Assembly: GCF_026210795.1 (NCBI RefSeq)
Contig: NC_089429.1
Location: 1,302,001-1,366,000, forward strand
Direction of reading: 5' to 3'
Source: Rhizophagus irregularis
Lineage: Eukaryota > Glomeromycota > Glomeromycetes > Glomerales > Glomeraceae
Length of the DNA stretch: 64,000 bases
Shown: positions 1 to 12,270 of the stretch, piece after piece
How the letters are laid out: each line of letters starts with the position of its first letter
Position numbering within the stretch: position 1 is the first letter of the stretch
Made by a program: the position numbers and the translations under genes
Notes under the pieces: model-generated
What the model was told of the DNA's origin: nothing
The model's database searches: none
The model's input: the letters and a program-made list of their open reading frames with translations, nothing else

Positions 1-723
1 ATAAATCACATCGTCATGTACCTGATACAATTTAAAATGAAATTACTAAATTATATTTTAACAGTAAATACTAAATAATGTGATTTGCAAATACTAAGTT
101 ATGATTGGCTCTTATTAATGTCATGTGATGCATACATAATTTGAAAAATTGAGAATTTTTTTTTAATAAATCGATTCCTTTTTATGTATAGAATTTGTTT
201 TTTTTGTTTGAATAAAATCAGATCACTAGATTAAATTTTATTTTAATTTTTCTAAAAGTTGAGTATAGAGGTAACGCACTGTAGGAACTTTTTATATATA
301 TAATTTATAAATATGAATCAAATAATGTTTAAACCGTTAATAAAATTCATAACTTAAATAAGAAATTATTTTATTAACCTTAGAGTCAAATATCATACAT
401 AATATAAAAAGTATAATATACATTTGATAACTCCTTTCGACCATATATAAATATTCTATAAAATGATTTCTCACGCCAAAAATCATGCTATTTAGTGTAT
501 ATTTAGTAACATGAGAAATAAAAACAATAAAAACTTGTAATAAATTTAAAAATATGTAAATAATTTTTAAATAATTCAAAGAACGTAAATTTAAAAAGGG
601 ATTTAATTTTACTCATAAATCATAATATAATTTGTATAAAATTTATGGGTGGATTAAAACTGAAGGCGGAAATATGATATTTTATGAAATTCAGGACTGT
701 AATTTCTTTATAAAAAGAAAGTA
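1..723. other. AT-rich intergenic, no gene seen
   Basis: No supported gene. A minus-strand reading frame at 337-579 codes only for hydrophobic, Ile/Leu/Phe/Tyr-rich sequence of the kind AT-rich DNA gives by chance, and I do not call it. Confidence 0.6.
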
Positions 724-731
724 ACTCTGAG

Positions 732-1122
732 TAGGGATGGGGTCTGTTCGATTACGTAATTTCGAGCGGTTTTTGGAACCGATCAAAATCCTGTGGGTTT
801 CGAACTTATACGAGCCAAAAATCTTATTGGGAATAGAGAAACACTAATATTTTTACAATAAATAAAAAAAAAGAAAATTTATAAGTCAAAACAATTTTTA
901 ATAGCTTTTAAAAATTGAACCGAACCGGTTCAAAATATGATCAACATCAAAATTATGATGATCATGAACAACTATTGATTGTTAACCAATCAAAATTTTT
1001 TTAATGTATAATCAACATATGTTCAACTTGTGTCTTTAATTTGCTCATATTTTTCTTAATGGGAACCGACGTGGAACCGACGGCAAACCGAAATGGAACC
1101 GAACGAACCGTCCCCATCCCTA
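732..1122. mobile_element. hAT-like MITE with 8-bp target duplication
   Basis: The 391-base element starts TAGGGATGGGG and ends with the exact inverted copy CCCCATCCCTA. It is flanked by a perfect 8-base direct repeat, ACTCTGAG, at 724-731 and 1123-1130. An 8-base duplication with termini beginning TAGGG/CAGGG is the hallmark of hAT transposons. Inner termini share diverged GGTTC/GAACC motifs. It has no coding capacity, so it is a non-autonomous element. The intact duplication suggests a fairly recent insertion. Confidence 0.82.
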
Positions 1123-1130
1123 ACTCTGAG

Positions 1131-2834
1131 ACCAAGTTATTGATAATTATATTATAACGGAATATTTAATAATATTCACATTTCCAACTAAATATTTTCA
1201 AGATGAACCGAAATTTTATTTTTGTCTTAAGTCATGATATAAACCAAGGTCCCGTAGGTATAGACTTTTAATAAAGATTTACTACTACTACAGAAGATGT
1301 TTCGATACCAAGAGTCTTCAAGCAACCATTAGAATTATTATTTTTTTTAATAATAACTGAAATATAGTATAATTTAAATCTTTCTTAAAGCTTATTTAGA
1401 ATTTAAAAGAAGATAAATAGTAGGCTTTAAATAATATGAATTTTTATTAAAAACTTATTTAAATTGATAAATCTTATTTTAAAAAAAATTTAGCGTTTGT
1501 ATATTTTGAATAAATTAAATATCCGAATAAATAAATATTAATTAATATAAGTAAATTAGAATGTTTATTTCTAACTTTCATAATTATTAGCTGTAATTTG
1601 TTCGTCGTGTTTACAGCAGGATTAATGAGTTTAAATCATGATGAAATTTCTGATATTAATTTTATTATTTTTTTTTTGGCTGGATATTTTTTAAAAAAAT
1701 ATTTATTTCGATTACATCACAGAAAAAAATTAGGAAAAAGAAAGTAAAAAAAATTAACCAAGAAAAAAAATATTATTAGCGCTTGCCGTAGCACCGCCGA
1801 TCATTGACCAAACCTAAGAGGTGAAAGGTACAAAGAAAAAAATATTACTATATAGAAATAAAAAACAAGTAAAAATAAAAAAATTTGTTTAAGGAAAAAA
1901 AAATGGCTTAAAATAAAAAAAAAATAGATATTCTTTCGGCTTCTTGTCAAAAAAATTTTTTTAAAAAAAAAAATCAACGTTCTGCTAATGGAAATAAACT
2001 AAACTTTTTCGTTAGTATACTTTTTTTCGTCAGTATTATAAAAAGTCTGATCGAAATTTCATTAACTGGAACTGGATTACATTCATGACCCCATTAGTAT
2101 ATCATGCGTTTCACATTATACAATTCAATTTATTTATACGGGTCAGGGAATTTTGTTAATATTTTAACTTTCTATAAATAATATTAAAATGATATACTAG
2201 TAACAGCACAAAAAATTGGCATTACGAATATTTTTTTTGATATATTTAAGGGAATACTCTACCCTTTAAATGATGTTTTTGCTTTAGCAAAATCATAAAA
2301 AAAAATTTGATAATTTACGAGATTTTACAGTATTCAAATTTATAATAGTATTTATTATGACGAATCGACGAAGCTCTGGAATAAAATTTTTATACGTCCA
2401 ATTGGCCTTACAAAATAATTTTTAAACCTTATTTCATATTTAGAATTCTTTTTACCCATTATTGTTCTAATTCTCTTTGTTTCTTTTCACTTTTTTTTTC
2501 ATTTCCTTTCTTAATTTGTGTAACATTTTTGTTTCCATTATTACCTTCTATGATGAAATGATATTTACGCCTAATACCTAAAAATATTTCCGCTAGTTGA
2601 TCTTACTAACTAAATAAGTAAAAAAAATAATGCCGATGCGTCATCCTTATGCATCTGCTCTTCGATAAAGTATTTCTAAATTTAAAAACGAACTTTCCAT
2701 AATAATTCAAAATTCCATAATTAAACAATCATTTCAAACTATATAGATAAAAATATAAATAAATATCAATAAAATACGTTCAAATTTTCCAAATTCATTA
2801 TTGTTATCGATACTTGATTAATTAATATAGTAAA
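1131..2834. other. AT-rich intergenic, upstream of kinase gene
   Basis: Long A and T runs with no frame of interest. The last part is the 5' region of the kinase gene at 2835. I see no TATA-like box close to its ATG; the start context is AGTAAAATGG. Confidence 0.5.
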
Positions 2835-5162
2835 ATGGAACTCGTAAATACAAATGATGAAATTTTTTTTGACCCAACACCAAGATTAAAATCTAGTCCT
2901 ATACCAATTAAATTTATTTCTTTTAATAGTAGTGATGAAAATTGCTTTAATTGTGGAGAAACATATACTGAGACACATTTTGCTCAAAAATATTGCAAAA
3001 AATGTTTATCGCATTATATTAATGATATAACTGATTATAATGGTATATGCTTGGACGTACATTACACAATGGAATTGGAATGTAATAAACATGAGATAAT
3101 CAAGACAAAAGTACCACAAAGTATTCAAGAATGCTGTGGAAATTGTTCGATAATTCCATTATTTAAGCAAATAGAAGGATATTTAAGTAAATATAATTAT
3201 CTTGATAACAATAGTCTCCGCATATACAATAAGGTGATTGAAAGTGGAAAACATTGTCAATTATGTGGAAAGTCATTAGATAAATATATTACAAAAGAAT
3301 TTAAATTATGCTCAGATTGTTATCTAATTTCATTTGAATGGATAGAATCAACCTTGGTCAAAAAGAAAATTTTAATTCTTTACTTACCATGGTGGCACAA
3401 TGGTTTGTTATGTATAAATTGTAGGTCAGAATTAATATTTACATCAGATTGTCAAAAGTATTGTGACAAATGTCTTATAATTTATATTGGGTGCAGATAT
3501 TGTTTAACAACAAACATTATTTATGGACTTACAGACCAAACTCAATGTAGAAAATGTAAAAGAATATCACTCATTATATACAGTAATGTAGATAGAGATC
3601 TCGTTGTTTTCCATCTTAATGATAATTATATATATGACAATTTAGATTTTGATTATATTGCAAATATTGTAAAACCAATTGATAAATATTTTGAACCACA
3701 AACTCTATTTAGTTCTATTATTAAAAAACAAATTGTAAAAAATGAAAATATAAAGACATATGGGTGGATACCATATTCTCAATTTAAAAATATAAAAGAA
3801 ATGACAAAAGGGGGATATGGTATTATATATAAAGCAACCTTGTTAGGTTATAATAAAACACTAAAAACAGTCATTTTAAAAAGATTTGAAAATTCTAAAA
3901 ATAATATTAAATATTTCATAAATGAGGTGAATATTTTTAAATATTTTCGTGAACGATTTTTTACTAAATTATTTAGTCTTTAATCCTTACTTAAAATTTT
4001 TAAATTTAATAGTTAAAATCAAATCAACATTGTTCCAATAAGCTGATTTATAATTATATAATTGATATTTATGGCTTTACAATGGATCCTGAATTAGGTG
4101 ATTATATATTAGTTATGGAATATGCGTCAGAGGGAGATTTACATAAGTATTTACAAAAGAACTTTACAAATATTGCGTGGAATAATAAAAAACTTTTTAT
4201 TTTACAGCAAATTTTAACAGGGTACTTATATTTTAAATGCATTCATTATATTCTTAAATTAAGTTATTAACATTTTTTTTTATTTAGGCTTGAATATATT
4301 CATAATAATGAATTTATACATCGAGATTTCCATAGCGGAAATATATTATTAGATTTTAAATGGAAAATTGGGGATCTGGGATTATCACAATCTGTAAATA
4401 ATGAATCATCAAATGATGAAATATATGGAGTTATACCTTATATTGCACCAGAAATATTTAAAGGATCTGCATTTTCTAAAGAAGCTGATATTTATTGTTT
4501 GGGTATGATTATGTGGGAACTTACGACGGGTTGTAAACCTTTTGCTAATGTTAAACATGATATTCATCTTATTTATAAAATTCTTGATGGAGAACGACCC
4601 AAAATTACAGAAGATACACCAGAATGTTATGCTAATTTAATGAAAAGTTGTTGGGATCCTGATCCAAAAAAAAGACCACCGATAAAAGAAATTTATTTAA
4701 CTCTTGGTAATTGGATTTATGAAAGTAAATACAATGAAGAATTTGTACAAGCTGAAGAAAAAAGAAATAAACTGATAAAATTAAAGAAGATTGGTCCTGA
4801 ATTTGCTGAAAAATATCACCCAAAAGCCATATATACAAGTAGGCCATTAAGTGCTTTAATTTCTAAATGTTTATCCACAAATTCATCATCAACAATTTCA
4901 TTTGTTAATAATCAAGGTACTACTATAAAAAATTTAATTGTAATTAAAAATATTATGTACAGTAATCTTTAAAATGCATGTTATTTTCTTTAGATTATAA
5001 TTATATTTCGAAAGAAAACGAGCTTGATATAGACATTGAAAGGTATTTACAATTATATTTTTTAAATGATACACTACTAATTAAATTAATATTAATTTGT
5101 AATTTAGTTTATCATCGCAAAATTTAACAGTTCAAAATCCTTCAGCCTCATTAAAAAAGTGA
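2835..5162 (+). CDS. Cys-rich-leader TKL-type protein kinase (5 exons)
   Basis: Probable Ser/Thr-type (TKL-like) kinase of the expanded glomeromycotan family. Exons by splice signals: 2835-3926, 4013-4221, 4288-4916, 4994-5042 and 5108-5162 (2034 coding bases, 677 aa). Residues 1-300 hold many CxxC pairs (CFNC, CKKC, CCGNC, CQLC, CINC, CDKC, CRYC, CRKC), suggesting zinc ribbons. The kinase domain starts near residue 308. It has a glycine loop KGGYGIIYKA, the lysine in VILKRF, a catalytic loop HRDFHSGN, GDLGLS in place of DFG with the Asp kept, IAPE, and an Arg-containing KKRPP near the end, so catalysis looks possible. The short exons code a low-complexity tail ending SASLKK. Exon 1 has the donor GTGAAT, where the paralogue has GTAAAA. 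The closest relative in the window is 40560-42895 on the minus strand, with the same intron positions in the kinase domain. The substrate is unknown. Confidence 0.85.
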
Positions 5163-5835
5163 AACAATGAAAAATTAAACCTTGAAACATATGATAAAAT
5201 AGTGGTAAATATACTTGTTGTTTATTTTTTTAAACTCAAAATATTTTAAAGTAGAAAAACGTATTAAAACCAGTAGTTAATATTCGTTGTATTACATGTA
5301 TTAGGCCTTTTAAATTATATTATATTGATTTTTACGTATTTATAATAAATATCATTTATTTTATTTAAGAAATATTCGTGATTAAACTAAATCCCTAAAA
5401 AAATAAAACGTAAAAAGTCACAAATCCTTTAACTGCTTAGTTAATTGTAGATATTCCTATCAACTAATTTTTACTAGTAAATTTTATTACCATGTGTAAG
5501 ATTATTATTATTAAACAATTTTAATTACAAATTTTTAAGATCAACTTTTATTATAGATAAAGTCTAATATCGCGAATAAATTTTTATAATTTGTAATAAG
5601 ATTGGAAATTTTTATTGAATACTCGAATCTAAATTTTAGCTAATAAAGGGACTTTAAATTGTACTATCATCGAAATATTAATATTTTTTTCTTAATATAA
5701 TAAAAAAATCAAAATCAACATTAAAAAATTGAATAATTTAAATAGTATACTAATTCATTAAAAGTTTATTGCAATACTGTAATATTTACTAATAACTTAA
5801 AATTAATTATAAGCTAAGAAATTTATGAAATCTTA
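5163..5835. other. Intergenic, nothing recognised
   Basis: AT-rich 3' flank of the kinase gene. I see no conserved frame. Confidence 0.5.
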
Positions 5836-5967
5836 CTATTCTAATCTTAGTGCTATAGATAATTTTTCGGTATCTAAATGTTTTTGAAAAAATTCTTTAT
5901 CATTTGCATCAATATTAGGATTATTGTGATTTTCATAGAAAAAATGTTTCGTTACTTGTTTTGTATA
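5836..5967 (-). pseudogene. Possible kinase C-terminal tail remnant
   Basis: A 43-codon open frame ends ALRLE-stop and contains NDKEFFQKHLDTEKLS, a polar composition unlike the surrounding noise. It has no ATG and no catalytic domain next to it. A diverged echo of its 3' end lies at about 6340-6400, where a CTATTCTAGTCTTAGTG string resembles CTATTCTAATCTTAGTG here. I read it as the last exon of a lost kinase-family gene, because several kinases of this family end in short polar tail exons. The support is weak. Confidence 0.3.
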
Positions 5968-6646
5968 CCATCAATAACTAAGGATCATAATTTATTTTAT
6001 TTGATATTAACTATCTTATAAGTTTCTTAATAATTTAACGTAAAATCAATATTTATAAGTTTAAATAAGATGCTATTGTAAAAAATTTACGTCGCTTCTT
6101 GTCATACTTTCTTGAAGTTAAAGATGATTATTCTTTCAACTTGTTTTAATAAATTCATCTATAACGAATGGAATAATCTGTCGTGGTTTTACAATATTTA
6201 TGACATAAATTTACGTTAGGATACTTAATTTTCGTCTAAATTAATATACGGTAGTATTGCTTATTTATAAATTTAATAATTTGAATAATTTTATTAAAAT
6301 TATTTAAATTACAAACTAAGAATTTTGTAAAACATTTAACTATTCTAGTCTTAGTGTTTAAATAATCCAAGATAAAAATAAATGATAATAATTTAAAAAA
6401 ATGATTCAAAATCCATCTAAAGTTAAAAAGTAACAAATTGTAAATTAACACCCAAGTAGGATTTTAAGGCGATTTTTTACTTTAAAAGGCAAAAATTTTG
6501 GTTGATCATTTCATTTCAGTCAGATTTTCACCAAAATTTTCTATTCCGTTTTTGAAAATCATCCACATGCATAGTTGCCATGGATACAAAAAAAATTGCC
6601 TTTTTCGTAAAAAACTCTCAGTTTAATCTTAAATATTAGTACAGTA
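5968..6646. other. Intergenic, nothing recognised
   Basis: AT-rich. Frames on the minus strand at 6236-6451 and 6559-6765 are hydrophobic or repeat-driven and are not called as genes. Confidence 0.5.
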
Positions 6647-6708
6647 CTGTACATGTACATGTACAAGTACAAGAGCAAGAACATGAACATGTACATGTAC
6701 ATGTACAG
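6647..6708. repeat. ATGTAC-type perfect inverted repeat
   Basis: An 18-base arm CTGTACATGTACATGTAC (6647-6664) is matched exactly by its reverse complement at 6691-6708, with a 26-base spacer. Each arm is itself built of the self-complementary hexamer ATGTAC/GTACAT, so the site can form a cruciform or several smaller hairpins. Its function is unknown. Confidence 0.8.
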
Positions 6709-6825
6709 AGAAAGTGAACATTCACTATGGAAACTTTTTGCGCTGAGTTTAACTGTGCTGCTCAAAAAGAATGTTAACTTGACAGATCATGAAATAGTAT
6801 GTTGATCATTTTTTATTAAAATGTG

Positions 6826-8460
6826 AAAAATTTTTTTTTTTTTAATTAAAAATGTCAAAAACTTGATTAAAAAACAAAAAAAAATTAAATTTTTTAATTA
6901 AAAAAGTCAGACTTGACGTTTTTTGTTATTAAAAATAAAAAAAAAATGATTTTATTAATCAAAAATGTCAGACTTGACGTTTTTTGCAAAAAAAAATGAT
7001 TTTTTTTTAATTAAAAACGTCAGACTTGACGTTTTTTGTTATTAAAAATCAAAAAAAAAATATATTTTTTAATTAAAAACGTCAGACTTGACGTTTTTTG
7101 TTATTAAAAATCAAAAAAAAATATATATATTTTTTAATTAAAAACGTCAGACTTGACGTTTTTTGTTATTAAAAATCAAAAAAAATATTTTTTTTAATTA
7201 AAAACGTTAGACTTGACGTTTTTTGTTATTAAAAATCAAAAAAATATTTTTTTTAATTAAAAACGTCAGACTTGACGTTTTTTGTTATTAAAAATCAAAA
7301 AAAAATATTTTTTTTAATTAAAAACGTCAGACTTGACGTTTTTTGTTATTAAAAATCAAAAAAAAATATTTTTTTTTAACTATAAACGCCAGACTTGACG
7401 TTTTTTGTTATTAAAAATCAAAAAAAATATTTTTTTTAATTAAAAACGTCAGACTTGACGTTTTTTGTTATTAAAAATCAAAAAAAAATATTTTTTTTAA
7501 TTAAAAACGTCAGACTTGACGTTTTTTGTTATTAAAAATCAAAAAAAATATTTTTTTTAATTAAAAACGTCAGACTTGACGTTTTTTGTTATTAAAAATC
7601 AAAATAAAATATATTTTTTTAACTATAAACGCCAGACTTGACGTTTTTTGTTATTAAAAATCAAAAAAAATATTTTTTTTAATTAAAAACGTCAGACTTG
7701 ACGTTTTTTGTTATTAAAAATCAAAAAAAAATATATTTTTTAATTAAAAACGTCAGACTTGACATTTTTTGTTATTAAAATCAAAAAAAATGATTTTTTT
7801 TTAATTAAAAACGTCAGACTTGACGTTTTTTGTTATTAAAAATCAAAAAAAAATATATTTTTTAATTAAAAACGTCAGACTTGACGTTTTTTGTTATTAA
7901 AAATCAAAAAAAATGATTTTATTAATCAAAAATGTCAGACTTGATGTTTTTTGCAAAAAAAATGATTTTTTTTTAATTAAAAACGTCAGACTTGACGTTT
8001 TTTGTTATTAAAAATCAAAAAAAAAATATTTTTTTTAATTATAAACGTCAGACTTGACGTTTTTTGTTATTAAAAATCAAAAAAAATATATTTTTTAATT
8101 AAAAACGTCAGACTTGACGTTTTTTGTTATTAAAAATCAAAAAAATATTTTTTTTAATTAAAAACGCCAAACTTGACGTTTTTTGTTATTAAAAATCAAA
8201 AAAAAGTGATTTTTTTAATTAAAAACGTCAGACTTGACGTTTTTTGTTATTAAAAATCAATAAAAAATATTTTTTTTAATTAAAAACATCAGACTTGACG
8301 TTTTTTGTTATTAAAAATCAAAAAAAATATTTTTTTTAATTAAAAACGTCAGACTTGACGTTTTTTGTTATTAAAAATCAAAAAAAAATATTTTTTTAAT
8401 TAAAAACGTCAGACTTGACGTTTTTGTTATTAAAAATTAAAAAAAAATGATTTTTTTTTA
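6826..8460. repeat. Hairpin satellite, about 60-bp unit, 26 units
   Basis: A tandem array with a unit of about 60 bases. Each unit has a conserved core ACGTCA-GACT-TGACGT (10-bp stem including flanking A/T runs, 4-base loop), followed by TTATTAAAAATC, A and T runs and TTAATTAAAAA. I count 26 copies of the core between about 6905 and 8420. Variants include GCCAGACTT, ATCAGACTT and TTGATG. The first and some later units are shorter. The array runs directly up to the foldback element at 8470. TGACGT on either strand is the ATF/CREB-type bZIP core, so the array offers about 50 half-sites. Confidence 0.93.
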
Positions 8461-8469
8461 ATTATATTA

Positions 8470-10709
8470 GTGTACTTTTGGATATAATGGGTGAGTTTAT
8501 TTTAAAAGCATACTAATACTACTAATAAATTAATAAAAGATTTTTTTATAACAATAGATTGTGTTTAGTGAGATTTATGAAAAAATTTTATGAAATTTTT
8601 TTTAATAAGAATAGCTTTGTATAAAAAATTTTCTAGAATTTTTTTTTAATAACGATATATCAGCATAGTAGTAATAGTACAATAGGGTTAACTATACAAT
8701 AAATAGATGTAATAAATTTTTTGGAATTTTTTTTTAATAACAGTAAATTGGTATCATATAATAGATGATATAATAAATTTTTTTTGGAATTCTTCCTTAA
8801 TAACAATATATTGGTATAGCACAATAGATAGATATAATAAAAATTTTCTGTGATTTATTTTTTAATTTCAATAGATTGGTAACTTATTAACGGAAGTTAA
8901 TAATTTTTTTACAGTTCACAGTAACACTAATATTACTTTTTTTTTTTAATCGCAGCGCATTTGCAGTTTTATTAAAGTAGAAAAATAAAAGAATATGTAT
9001 ACATAGTATGATTCTAAAAGCTACTCTAATATAATTAAACTACAAACCACTCGTCATACGTATAGTACCCCACGTGTGCACTGTCGAGTGATCGTTAGAC
9101 TCAGTAGGTAGACAACATTTGTAATGCGTTATCTTAGCCAGACGGCCCTATCTTCAACATAGTAACACTAATATTACTAATAAGTAATGATAATAAAAGA
9201 TTTTAATTACATTTAATAAGGTTAATAAAAAAATTTTTTGAGATATAATAGAATGGTATAGTACAATAGATAGATATAATAAAATTTTCTGGGATCTATT
9301 TTAATAATAACAGATTGGTATAATACAATGTATAGATATAAAAAAATATTTCTGAATTCTTTTTTTTAATAATAGATTGATATGAATATATTTTCTGGGA
9401 TTTTTTTTTAGCAATAAGTCATTATATCAGTATAAAATTTTCTGGATTTTTTTTAATAACAATAGATCAGTATGGTATAATGGATAGAAATAAAAAATTT
9501 TAAGGATTTTTTTTTTAATAACAATACTAGATTGGTATAGTACAATAGTTACTAGATATAAAATTTTCTGGGATTATTTTAATAACAATAGATAGGTATA
9601 GTACAATGGACTAATTTAATAAATTTTTTTGTGTTTTTTTTAATAACAATAGATTGGTAATAGACAACTGATTATTAATTTGTTCAATTAATAATTGTTT
9701 TTTAGTAAGATTTTTTCCAGTAATACTACTACTAATAGGTATTAATAGTTAGTTTAATGAGTTAATAAAAGATTTTTTATAAATAGATTATATTTAATGA
9801 CATATAAAAAAATTTTGGGAGATTTTTTTTAATAACAATAGATCAATACAAAAAATTTACTGAGACTTTTTTTAATAACAATAGATTGGTATAGTACAAT
9901 GAATAGATATAAAAAAATTTTAACTTTTTTTTTAATAATAGATTGATATAAATATATTTTCTGAATTTTTTTTTAACAATAGAGTCAATAAATCAATATA
10001 AAAAATTTTTTTGATAACAACAGATCAGTACTATATTATAATGGAGAGATATAAAAAATTTTTTAGATTTTTTATTAATATAATAGATCAGTTTCTGGAA
10101 TTTTTTTATGACAAATTAGTATAGTACAATATATAAAATTTTCTGGGATTTATTTAAATAACAATAGATATGATAAAATTTTTGGTGATTTTTTTTTAAT
10201 AGCAATAGATTGGTAATAGACAATTATTACTGTGACCAAAACTGATCTGATTTACCAATTCATTATCAGTTCAGTTTTTAATGTTTTCACAACATTTTTT
10301 ATTGTCTATTACCAATCTATTGTTACTAAAAAAAATAATCACCAAAAATTTATCATACCTATTGTTATTAAAATAAATCTCAGAAAATTTTTTTATTAAC
10401 CTTATTAAATGTAATCTATTGTTATAAAAATCTTTCATTTATATTACTTACTAGTAATATTAGTGTTACTGTGAACTATAAAAAAATCTTACTAAAAAAC
10501 AATTATTAACAAGTTAATTGTCTATTATCAACATATTGTTATTAAAAAAAAATCCCAGAAAATTTTTTTATACCAAACTATTACTAAAAAGAAATCTCAT
10601 TAAATTTTTTATAAATCTCACTAAACACAATCTATTGTTATAAAAAAATCTTTTATTAATTTATTAGTAGTATTAGTATAAAACTCACTCACTATATCCA
10701 AAAGTACAC
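8470..10709. mobile_element. Foldback DNA element, long TIRs, TA flanks
   Basis: The element starts GTGTACTTTTGGATATA and ends with the inverted copy TATATCCAAAAGTACAC. TA dinucleotides flank both ends (8468-8469, 10710-10711), as expected for an IS630-Tc1-mariner-like target. Inverted similarity is strong for the outer 110 bases or so. It continues patchily through about 420 bases of the right arm (10290-10709), which mirrors blocks of the left part. The interior is a run of diverged repeats of roughly 60 bases around ATAACAATAGATTGGTATAG. There is no transposase frame, so it is non-autonomous. The superfamily assignment rests only on the TA and is tentative. Confidence 0.75.
8938..9160 (-). 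mobile_element. SINE-like insertion with 18-bp TSD
   Basis: A 223-base insert sits between perfect 18-base direct repeats AGTAACACTAATATTACT (8920-8937 and 9161-9178). On the plus strand it begins with a T run (8937-8947), which is a poly(A) tail on the minus strand. Read on the minus strand, its head contains GTCTGGCTAAGAT, close to an RNA polymerase III A box. About 40 bases later comes GTCTAACGATC, a poor B-box match inside a small GAGT/ACTC stem. Long target duplication, A-tail and a tRNA-like head together indicate a SINE. Its composition is clearly less AT-rich than the host element. Confidence 0.75.
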
Positions 10710-10711
10710 TA

Positions 10712-11872
10712 GTTAGTAAAATGCAAATTGTTGATCAAAACTTTATGTTGTACCCCACATAAATTTTATGACCTTGAGGCGTAGTATATTACTACCATTT
10801 ATTATTGTACTTTCTATGCTTAGTATTATAATTTAAAAATTAATAATTTACTTTTTATTTATTTTTTTTTTTCAGCGAATACAATTTGTGTTTGACAAAT
10901 TTGATTGTCATATTTAATGAATAGATAGTATCCTTGATTATTGATTAATATTCAAAATAATTTGATAAACAAAATCAATGATTGTAATTCAATAGACTAT
11001 TAATTTGTTGTTATTTTTAAATCTTATTTAAAAAATTAAATATAAACATGATTGATGAAAAGTCAATTTAGTTATTTTCAATTGAATTTATTTTAAATAA
11101 ACAACGTGGCGAATCATATCTAAGGGAAAAATTTCTTAATTATTTTTTTTTTAAGATGTAATGATGGAGTCGCAAATATAGGTTTAAATAAAAATATATG
11201 GTTTAATAAAAAAAAATAAAATTGAATGAAAGAAACTATTACGTAACAATTTAGTGTAATAATAAACTAGAAAAACGGAAACCGTTTAAGTCCTTCGCGT
11301 TGCATAACTCGCAAGTGTTACGTGATCTACGTGTCATTTATTTATTTGGCATATTTCGGGTCAAATAGGCATGTTCAAAAAAAGGAAATAAAATTGTCGA
11401 TTGTGACAGGGACAAAAACGGGGGTTAAACCAAATTTTGCTAGTTAGATAGGCATAATAAAAGGGCAAATAAAAAGCGTTAGGATGCAAATCAATTAATT
11501 AATCGGCCTGGTTGTTCCGATATTTGTCGCATAATACATTTACGTAATAATTATATAAACATTTTTTTTTGAAAGTTAAAACAGCTGATTATGCAGCTGG
11601 ACATGTAGTAACCTTGTAGTAACGGCGGATTATGACGTTTCTAATTGATAATTTTTGTTTACATTACAGGATGAACAAAATATTATTAAACTTATTTCAT
11701 TTTTTATAAATATTTTAAACGAAGACATAATCAATTTTTTAAAAATTGGGTAAATTTTCATTCAATAACATTAAAACTAGATAAGACAATAAAATTTATT
11801 AAATATTAATACTAAATTGATTCAATTTTATTTTATTATTTTTTTAAAATCATCATCATTTAAATAATTTAA
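10712..11872. other. Intergenic, nothing recognised
   Basis: Mostly AT-rich with a less AT-rich patch at about 11275-11530. I see no open frame of note and no RNA signature. Confidence 0.5.
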
Positions 11873-12266
11873 TGCCGATTCGTCTAAGAACGGCACTGCG
11901 TTGCTAAATTTGCCAATTTTGTGCTAGAACACAATCCTCAAAAAAGGATATTTTCATAGACGACATATTAACTGTAAATAAAAGTCATATGATATACTGA
12001 AAAAATACGTTCATATGCAAAATAATGAATTTACTATGTACGCGCGTCACATTTACACCTTAAAATATAGGAAATTTTAATATTTTATTTTGATATATTG
12101 CGTTATTTACATTAGAAAAATATAATTTTTAGCTTTCAAAGTTGTTTTTAAAGATTTTTTGAATCTATTCCACGCATGAGATGTGAAAAACGCTTTTTTT
12201 TATTATTGCTATTATTCCCGAATTTTATTAGTAACGCAGTGCCGATTATTTTAGACGAATCGGCAA
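11873..12266. mobile_element. MITE with about 40-bp TIRs and TTAA flanks
   Basis: The left end TGCCGATTCGTCTAA and following CGGCACTGCGTTGCTAA are mirrored at the right end by TTAGTAACGCAGTGCCG and TTAGACGAATCGGCAA. Terminal inverted repeats are about 40 bases with a few differences. TTAA lies on both sides (11869-11872, 12267-12270), as for piggyBac-type insertion, though the termini do not start with the usual CCC. At 394 bases with no gene it is non-autonomous. The short minus frame at 12148-12333 runs across its right end and is spurious. Confidence 0.75.
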
Positions 12267-12270
12267 TTAA

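Noticed and set aside
6559-6765. Minus frame with MYMYMFMF repeats
   Set aside because: A translation of the ATGTAC inverted repeat, not a protein gene.
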